This document shows, piece after piece, positions 1 through 4,441 of a stretch of 6,983 nucleotides of DNA (position 1 is the stretch's first letter; every line of letters begins with the position of its first letter). Where the stretch lies: positions 1 through 6,983 of the forward strand of contig JAJDCT010000150.1 of NCBI GenBank assembly GCA_029260695.1. Reading direction: 5' to 3'. A model generated the notes under the pieces. That model did not search any database and was not told the origin of the DNA. It was given only the letters and a program-made list of their open reading frames with translations. This DNA is from Phycisphaeraceae bacterium (GTDB taxonomy: Bacteria; Planctomycetota; Phycisphaerae; Phycisphaerales; Phycisphaeraceae). The position numbers and the translations under genes were made by a program.

Positions 1-570
1 TCGACTGCCAGCGCCGCGCCCATCATGGGCGACATGATGGAATTCACCGGGTCCGACATGATCGGCCGGGCCACGTTTGAGCAGGTCGGTAGTGATGTCA
101 AGGTGACGCTCACGACCGTTCAGGAAGCTGGGCACGTCAACACCGGGGACTGGGGCGGGTTCTGGTTCAACATCAGCGACGACTCGCTGTTGGCTGGCTT
201 GTCTGTGGTCGGTGCGGACATCACGGCTTTCGACTTTTCCGGCAGCGTCGGGTCGGTCGGTAGTGCCAACAACAATCTGAACGGCGGGGGCTCTCCTGGG
301 AGTATGGATGCGGGGATCGCGTTTGGGGATCCCGGTGCTTCCGGTGGGTTGCTTGAGATGACGATGTTCACGCTGTCTCATGCCAACGGGCTGACCTTAT
401 CGCTTTTTGACGGTCAGACGATCGCGGGTCGGATCCAGACGGTCGGGCCAGCGCCGAATGGGGGCGGGGGTTCGAGCAAGATCGTGGGAGTGGTTGATGT
501 CCCGGAGCCCGCCTCGGTGGCCCTGATGGGGGTTGCCTCTGTGTTGTTTGTCCGCCGGCGTCCCCGCTGA
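1..570 (+). CDS. PEP-CTERM sorting domain protein, 5'-truncated
   Basis: This is the C-terminal part of an exported protein; the frame is already open at base 1, so the true start lies upstream. The first residues (S-T-A-S-A-A-P-I) look like the end of a signal peptide with an A-x-A type cleavage site, so little of the mature protein is missing. The in-frame ATGs at 25, 34 and 37 would leave no signal peptide. The body is Gly/Ser-rich with alternating hydrophobic residues, as in beta-rich surface proteins. The last 23 codons (499-567) form a classic PEP-CTERM tail: a V-P-E-P motif, a short hydrophobic helix, then R-R-R-P-R. In known systems an exosortase recognises this tail in the inner membrane and cleaves it, releasing or anchoring the protein at the surface. 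No exosortase is in the window. The role of the mature domain is unknown. A strong terminator follows 29 nt after the stop, so this gene ends its transcription unit. Confidence 0.85.
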   Translation, partial: STASAAPIMGDMMEFTGSDMIGRATFEQVGSDVKVTLTTVQEAGHVNTGDWGGFWFNISDDSLLAGLSVVGADITAFDFSGSVGSVGSANNNLNGGGSPGSMDAGIAFGDPGASGGLLEMTMFTLSHANGLTLSLFDGQTIAGRIQTVGPAPNGGGGSSKIVGVVDVPEPASVALMGVASVLFVRRRPR

Positions 571-599
571 TAGCGGCGATAATAAATAAGACAAGGCTG

Positions 600-631
600 C
601 CGGCCCCGCGGAAGCGGGGTCGGTTTTTTTT
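600..631 (+). terminator. Rho-independent terminator after the PEP-CTERM gene
   Basis: A 10-bp GC-rich stem (600-609 pairing with 614-623) is closed by a GGAA tetraloop of the stable GNRA type and followed by eight T (624-631). The single non-Watson-Crick pair (G603-T620) is a G-U wobble in + strand RNA but would be a C-A mismatch in - strand RNA. This agrees with + strand use. Confidence 0.92.
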
Positions 632-726
632 GGTGTGTGTGGGCTGTGGGTGATGGTCGATTGGGGTTATGATGGCGGCTATGTCTGCGTGAATGTCGGG
701 CCTACACCTCATCAGGGATTAAGAAG

Positions 727-2052
727 ATGGACATCAAGCGTTACCTGGTCGTGCTGGTTTGCTCCGTACTGGTTGGCTGTTCTTCGGCGACGGTTTATCA
801 GCTTGCGGTTTCGCCGGACGGGGAGGGGATGCGGCGTGAGTTGGTGGTGACCAACGGCGGTGAGTTGGAGGAGATGCTCGGCACGATCTTCCCCGCACCG
901 GTCGTTGAGGAGGGTGTGTCGCGATACAGCGGGAGCTTCGACGCGGTGCCTGCCGACGTTGGCGGGTCTGGGACCTGGCGGCGTGTGACGAGTCCGATGG
1001 GGAGTGTGTATCTCTACGCGGAGCGGTTCCGTGGGGATGATGATCTGGTCGGGCAAGTCGAAGCCAGGTTGTTGGCGACTGACCGGTTGGCGGATCTGTT
1101 GATCGTGTGGTTTGAATCGGATCTCAGCGGCGATCCCGGTTGGCCTGCGCTGCGTGGGTTTATGGATACGCAACTGCGCCACGACATGAAGAATCTGAGT
1201 TTGTATGTCCTGGAATTGGAGCGGCAGGGTCAGGCGGAGGATCAGTGGATGCCGGCGTACTTCGCGCGGGTGGGGCAGTACCTGGTAGACCGGGGCTACT
1301 TAGGTGACGGCGAACTGCAAGCGTGGCTGAGTTTGTTCAGTTCCAATGGGCCTGGGTTGTTGGGCGAGTCGACCGACGGCCTTCTGCAACGTATGGCGGC
1401 GAGGCGGATGGGGTTGGAAGATGGGGCGGGTGTCCCTGAATCATTGGCGTTTTTGCGGATATCCGACGGGATTCAGGCCTCTTGGAATGAGTTCAGGTCT
1501 ACAGAAGTTTGTGCCGAGTTAGTCGGTGGCTGGGATGGGGATGATTCGATTGAATCGCTGGAAGTGGGGCATGTCGAAGAGTCGGTGATGTTGGTGTTGC
1601 TTTCGGCTATCGGGATGGAGTTTGAGATATTCAGTTCGCCGGATGAGGTTCAATTGACGCTTGCGTGTGCGTCCGAGCCCTTGGCGACCAACGGGGTGTG
1701 GGACGCGGAGGCGAAGCGAGTGACTTGGGATGGGCAGGTGCGTGAACGGTTTGGGTTGCCTTTGTTTTTCTATGCGTATTGGGCTGAGTCTGAGGCCGAG
1801 TACCAGGAGGCACGGTTCGGTGGGGTTTTATTTGAAGGTGAATCGCTGGTGAAGATGGTGGGGTGGTACACGGGGCTGTCTGATGAGTCGCGTCAGCGGT
1901 GGGACGGGTTTGTCGGGTCTCTGGATCCATCGGGGTCGATCCCGGAACAGGTTAGGGCTGCGCGTACAAGCTGGGGCCAAGAGGGTGCAGACCCGTTGCG
2001 GGAGGGGTACACGCAATTGTTTGACGCATCGTCTGTTGATGTTGAGGAGTAG
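727..2052 (+). CDS. Putative lipoprotein of unknown function (441 aa)
   Basis: I do not recognise a family. The N-terminus is a lipoprotein signal peptide: M-D-I-K-R, a hydrophobic stretch, then the lipobox L15-V16-G17-C18, so Cys18 should be lipidated after cleavage by signal peptidase II. Ser at +2 would favour the outer membrane under the Lol rule of proteobacteria; whether this holds here is inference. The mature part is acidic, without further membrane segments, and has many Trp, Glu and Asp residues. Its middle (about residues 150-240) looks largely helical. The ATG start is supported by AGGGA at 714-718, 8 nt upstream. The gene follows a strong terminator by 95 nt and so has its own promoter; a TATGAT at 668-673 lacks a convincing -35 partner. 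It ends in a convergent gap and has no operon partner. Its coding strand is markedly G-rich, with many TTG, GTG and GGG codons, which matches the general G excess of the + strand. Confidence 0.82.
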   Translation: MDIKRYLVVLVCSVLVGCSSATVYQLAVSPDGEGMRRELVVTNGGELEEMLGTIFPAPVVEEGVSRYSGSFDAVPADVGGSGTWRRVTSPMGSVYLYAERFRGDDDLVGQVEARLLATDRLADLLIVWFESDLSGDPGWPALRGFMDTQLRHDMKNLSLYVLELERQGQAEDQWMPAYFARVGQYLVDRGYLGDGELQAWLSLFSSNGPGLLGESTDGLLQRMAARRMGLEDGAGVPESLAFLRISDGIQASWNEFRSTEVCAELVGGWDGDDSIESLEVGHVEESVMLVLLSAIGMEFEIFSSPDEVQLTLACASEPLATNGVWDAEAKRVTWDGQVRERFGLPLFFYAYWAESEAEYQEARFGGVLFEGESLVKMVGWYTGLSDESRQRWDGFVGSLDPSGSIPEQVRAARTSWGQEGADPLREGYTQLFDASSVDVEE

Positions 2053-2084
2053 GGCGATCGGCGCTGGCGTTAGATATTAATAAA

Positions 2085-2116
2085 CGGCGTCGCGCCCGGA
2101 GCGGCACGCGACGCCG
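2085..2116 (+). terminator. 3' hairpin of the lipoprotein gene, no T-tract
   Basis: A perfect 10-bp stem (2085-2094 with 2107-2116) encloses a 12-nt loop, starting 32 nt after the lipoprotein stop. No T-run follows on the + strand, so it is not a standard intrinsic terminator. It may protect the 3' end of the mRNA or act with Rho. On the - strand it would be followed by an A/T-rich stretch (TTTATTAATATCT) and could be a weak backup terminator for the fibro-slime transcript. Confidence 0.5.
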
Positions 2117-2185
2117 CGAGTCGTATCGGTTGCCGAGCGGGCAAGCGGATGGGGAGGTGTGTGGTCGGGATCTACCCGCCTAATC

Positions 2186-2197
2186 AATCGTACGATT
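2186..2197. repeat. 12-bp perfect palindrome
   Basis: AATCGTACGATT is its own reverse complement. It lies in the convergent gap, away from any promoter position, so an operator role is not obvious. Confidence 0.4.
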
Positions 2198-2281
2198 CGT
2201 TTGTGGGTGGGGCCAATAAAAACGTGGTTGATGTGACGTGGTAAAGGGTTTGCACTGCGTGTGCGATCCGTGATGCGTATG

Positions 2282-2309
2282 AAAAAACCCGCGGGCGTAG
2301 CCCACGGGT
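2282..2309 (-). terminator. Rho-independent terminator after the fibro-slime gene
   Basis: Read on the - strand, a 10-bp stem (2300-2309 with 2287-2296) with a 3-nt loop runs into six T (complement of A2282-A2287), the first of which forms the outermost stem pair. The non-standard pair (2292/2304) is a G-U wobble in - strand RNA but a C-A mismatch in + strand RNA, so the element is built for the - strand. It begins about 40 nt beyond the fibro-slime stop codon. Confidence 0.88.
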
Positions 2310-2349
2310 CTTACCAAAGGGTGGGTAAGTTGTTCAGGTGTATTTTGAA

Positions 2350-3135
2350 TCAGTCGTAAAGCGGGCTGATGGTGGTGGGGGGGACTTCTTCGAGCTGGAG
2401 TGTGGTTTCCATGCGGAAGTTTGACTGTGTGGTGTGGCGTTCTGCGAAGAAGAAGTCCAGTGCGTAGGTGCCGCCGGGTTCGAGCCCGAGTTCGGCCGCT
2501 GCGCTGTCGAGGTTGATGGAGGCCTGCGCCTGGCCGTGCACGCCGCCGATGTCGACCGCGAGCTTGCCGTTGATGTAGACCCAGACGTCGTCGTCGCCGG
2601 TGAACGAGAAGACCATGGCCTCATCGCGATCGGCGGGGTCTGTGTAGGTAAACTCGGTGTGGATCTCGTAGGTGAAGTAGAAGTTGTGCGTGCCGGTAGA
2701 GACCGACTGCATGTCGTTCCACCCGCCCAAATCGTCCATGGGGAAGAAGTACTTCAGGTCGCCGGAGAGTTGCTTCTCACGGGCGTAGGAGTAGACCCCG
2801 CCGGGGCCTTCCTGGCCGTTGTCCAGGACGATGGTGAACGGGACAGCGATGTTGACTTCGGGGACGTCATTGAACCACTGGTTGAATGAGTCGGGCCCGT
2901 CGATCATGCCGCGGCTGGGGTCCAGATCGGTCCGGAGTACGGGTTTGCTGTCTTGGCCTAGCTGTGACTGGACAAGGTCTGTCTTGACGCCGAAGCTCTT
3001 GTCCGGATTCTGCATGTCCGGGTGGCTGACCTTGAAATCGCGTAGGACGCCGGTCAGTTCGATGCTCTCTGCCTGTGCTGGCACGGCGGCTATACCCGCC
3101 GCGAGGATGGCACCGGTCAGGATCTTCTTGTTCAT
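2350..3135 (-). CDS. Secreted fibro-slime domain protein (261 aa)
   Basis: The protein matches the fibro-slime family, first described from Fibrobacter proteins and Dictyostelium prespore/slime proteins and common in Planctomycetota. It has a Sec signal peptide (residues 1-22, M-N-K-K, hydrophobic core, A-Q-A before Glu23). Family hallmarks follow in order: L-T-G-V-L-R-D-F with H-P-D (27-40), F-N-Q-W-F-N-D-V-P (84-92), a K-Y-F-F-P-M-D segment (128-134), then the core G-D-D-D-V-W-V-Y-I-N-G-K-L with D-I-G-G-V-H (180-200), and F-F-F-A-E-R-H-T-T near 228-236. The core resembles a PA14-like beta-sandwich, a fold often linked to carbohydrate binding or adhesion. The exact role is unknown. The start is firm: AAGGAG (3147-3142) sits 6 nt before the ATG. 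The C-terminus (E-E-V-P-P-T-T-I-S-P-L-Y-D) has no hydrophobic anchor, so the protein is probably released. The gene stands alone, with its own terminator and a long upstream gap. Confidence 0.92.
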   Translation of the reverse strand: MNKKILTGAILAAGIAAVPAQAESIELTGVLRDFKVSHPDMQNPDKSFGVKTDLVQSQLGQDSKPVLRTDLDPSRGMIDGPDSFNQWFNDVPEVNIAVPFTIVLDNGQEGPGGVYSYAREKQLSGDLKYFFPMDDLGGWNDMQSVSTGTHNFYFTYEIHTEFTYTDPADRDEAMVFSFTGDDDVWVYINGKLAVDIGGVHGQAQASINLDSAAAELGLEPGGTYALDFFFAERHTTQSNFRMETTLQLEEVPPTTISPLYD

Positions 3136-3496
3136 CTTGATCTCCTTTGCTGCTCTGCCTTGGTTTTCAGGCCTGCTTACCTTCGTATTCAGGGACCTGC
3201 TCTACACCGGGCTGACCCACCCCTCTGGTTCACTTTTATTACATGTGAAAAGTATGATTTACAGATGGGTAGGCAAGGTCCGATAGGCATAAATATCTGT
3301 TATCGCACATATCGCAGGCGGTGTAGAACGTACAGACGGCCGGGGTGCGTTTGGCGCGGTTTATGAATGCTTTGGGTAGGCCCGAGAGGTGTTGTGTAGA
3401 GGCCGGGGGGCGCATGGCTTGTTGCACATCTACTTGTGTGTCCGATCGCAAGGCAGCACCAGGCCGGCTTCACCTTATCTATTGCGTTGTGCAATG
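3136..3496. other. Gene-free region upstream of the fibro-slime gene
   Basis: This stretch must hold the promoter and leader of the fibro-slime gene (- strand). I see no convincing sigma70-type or sigma54-type promoter. The only -35/-10-like pair on the - strand is a TTGCCT (complement of 3274-3279) with a weak TACTTT 16 nt later. Short open frames on both strands lack ribosome binding sites and recognisable protein character. No tRNA or riboswitch known to me was found. A small hairpin, ATTGC/GCAAT, lies at 3481-3495. Confidence 0.55.
3229..3253. promoter_or_regulatory. Overlapping inverted repeats, possible operator
   Basis: Two short dyads overlap here: TTCAC (3229-3233) with GTGAA (3245-3249), and ACTTTT (3232-3237) with AAAAGT (3248-3253). 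They lie in an A/T-rich patch about 95-120 nt upstream of the fibro-slime start, within reach of its likely promoter. The arms are short and may be chance. Confidence 0.3.
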
Positions 3497-3550
3497 GTTT
3501 AGCCCGGGCGGCCACGCCCGGCGTACGCCGCGTGGCCGCGGCGGCTAAAC
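3497..3550. repeat. 54-nt imperfect palindrome, REP/MITE-like
   Basis: Two 21-nt arms (3497-3517 and 3530-3550) are reverse complements except for a central 3-by-3 mismatch (3505-3507 against 3540-3542). The outer 8 bp (GTTTAGCC/GGCTAAAC) and inner 10 bp (GCGGCCACGC/GCGTGGCCGC) are perfect. The 12-nt loop contains a second palindrome, GGCGTACGCC (3520-3529). There is no T-tract on either side, so it is not a standard terminator. The size, GC-rich hairpin and intergenic position fit a REP-type or miniature mobile element. Only one copy is in the window, so dispersal cannot be shown here. Confidence 0.6.
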
Positions 3551-3662
3551 ATTACCGGCTAAGGTTAAGAATAAAACCGCTCTAAACGGCAAGCCTGAAC
3601 GCGACGCTTTGAGTCATACGGGAGCTGTGCACGGTCACCTGGTTGCTTGGATGTTCAAGAGA

Positions 3663-3691
3663 AAAGCCCACGTTCTAAGAGCGTGGGCTTT
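3663..3691 (-). terminator. Hairpin terminator of the pilin-like operon
   Basis: A perfect 10-bp stem (AAAGCCCACG, 3663-3672, with CGTGGGCTTT, 3682-3691) has a 9-nt loop. It starts 42 nt beyond the stop codon of the last pilin-like gene. On the - strand the stem ends in GGGCTTTTCTC, a short T-rich tail. This suits a modest intrinsic terminator for the operon, with little on the + strand that would need it. Confidence 0.7.
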
Positions 3692-3733
3692 GTGGTGCAG
3701 CGGTTGTTTATGTGGAGTGGTTGGGCTTTTGGC

Positions 3734-4441
3734 TCAGTCGAGCTTACGCGGCATGGTGGAGGCGATGACGCGGATGGGTGGGAGTTCGGCGCCTTCCAGT
3801 GCGAGTGAGGCGTCGTCGTCGGCTACGACGGTCATGTCGACCGAGCCGCGCTCCAGGACCAGCACGCCGTCCTTATCGAAACGGCGGTGTGTGTAGAACT
3901 TGGCGTCGGTGACGCCGCCCATGATCGGCTGAGACTGCTGTGCGCCGCCGCCGGCGGGGTCGATGATCAGCCAGAGCTCGTTGGGGTTGGTGGCGTGGGC
4001 GGCGTTACGGTATTCGATGCGGACGAGGTCGCCCTGTGGGTTAAGCAGAGTGATGAAGTAGCTCTCGATGGTTTCGTTGTCGGGCAGGAGGACGACGGGG
4101 GGGGTGTCGGTGGGGTCGTCCAGGAGCGGGCCATGCGCGGTAGAGGTACGGATGAGCGTGAGCAGGCGGTTGACGACCATGCGAGTGGCGGACTGGGTGC
4201 TGGCGCTCTCCGCGGCGGCGGCGTATGCCTGGAAGCTGGCGTCGATGGCGACCATGGTGGCGGTCAGGAGCATGGCGGTGATGGCCAGGGAGACCAGCAG
4301 TTCGACCAGTGAGAGGCCGGCGGATCTGCGGCGTGCGATCTGCGATGTTCGGTCTGAGTGCTTGTAGGTGTTCATGTCATTCACTGGGATCATGCGTTGT
4401 TTACATTGCGATGGCACATCCTCGGTTGACCGTTCGATCAC
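3734..4441 (-). CDS. PilW/GspJ-like prepilin (235 aa, GTG start)
   Basis: This is a pilin-like minor subunit of a type IV pilus or type II secretion-like filament. The prepilin signature is R-R-R-S-A-G42 followed by L-S-L-V-E47-L-L and a hydrophobic helix (about 43-66). Cleavage by prepilin peptidase would fall after Gly42, with the conserved Glu at +5 of the mature protein. The globular part (about 95-235) is acidic and beta-rich in appearance and ends with a PilW-like I-R-V-I-A-S-T-M-P-R. The GTG start at 4441 overlaps the TGA of the preceding gene as GTGA, and AAGGTGG (4451-4445) precedes it, so coupled translation is likely. This gives an unusually long 42-residue leader. ATGs at 4393 and 4375 would shorten it to 26 or 20 residues, but neither has a visible ribosome binding site. 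A run of eight G (4097-4104, + strand) lies within the gene. PilW versus GspJ cannot be settled from sequence alone. Confidence 0.87.
   Translation of the reverse strand: MIERSTEDVPSQCKQRMIPVNDMNTYKHSDRTSQIARRRSAGLSLVELLVSLAITAMLLTATMVAIDASFQAYAAAAESASTQSATRMVVNRLLTLIRTSTAHGPLLDDPTDTPPVVLLPDNETIESYFITLLNPQGDLVRIEYRNAAHATNPNELWLIIDPAGGGAQQSQPIMGGVTDAKFYTHRRFDKDGVLVLERGSVDMTVVADDDASLALEGAELPPIRVIASTMPRKLD

Larger units (their letters stand above)
2053..2349. other. Convergent intergenic region
   Basis: The lipoprotein gene (+) and the fibro-slime gene (-) both end here, so no promoter is needed. The region holds the hairpin at 2085-2116, a perfect 12-bp palindrome AATCGTACGATT at 2186-2197, and the minus-strand terminator at 2282-2309. 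I see no credible gene or RNA gene in the rest. Confidence 0.7.

Noticed and set aside
645..673. A possible sigma70-type promoter with TATGAT at 668-673 before the lipoprotein gene
   Set aside because: The -10 match is good but the base positions 17 nt upstream do not resemble a -35 box. A promoter must lie between 632 and 726, but I cannot place it.
2434..2889. A 151-codon + strand frame over the fibro-slime gene
   Set aside because: It is the shadow of a firmly identified minus-strand gene, with Val/Asp/Glu-biased composition and no recognisable domain.
3447..3465. A sigma54-like promoter on the - strand (CTGGTGCTGCCTTGCG)
   Set aside because: The spacing between the GG and GC elements is 9 nt rather than the required 10, and the first element matches poorly.
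3254..3480. A riboswitch, such as a cyclic-di-GMP type, in the fibro-slime leader
   Set aside because: I looked for the conserved core sequences on both strands and found only partial, wrongly spaced resemblances.
3239..3548. Several short Cys- and Arg-rich frames on both strands in the gene-free stretch
   Set aside because: They have no ribosome binding sites and no recognisable protein character, and one (3345-3548) runs through the 54-nt palindrome.
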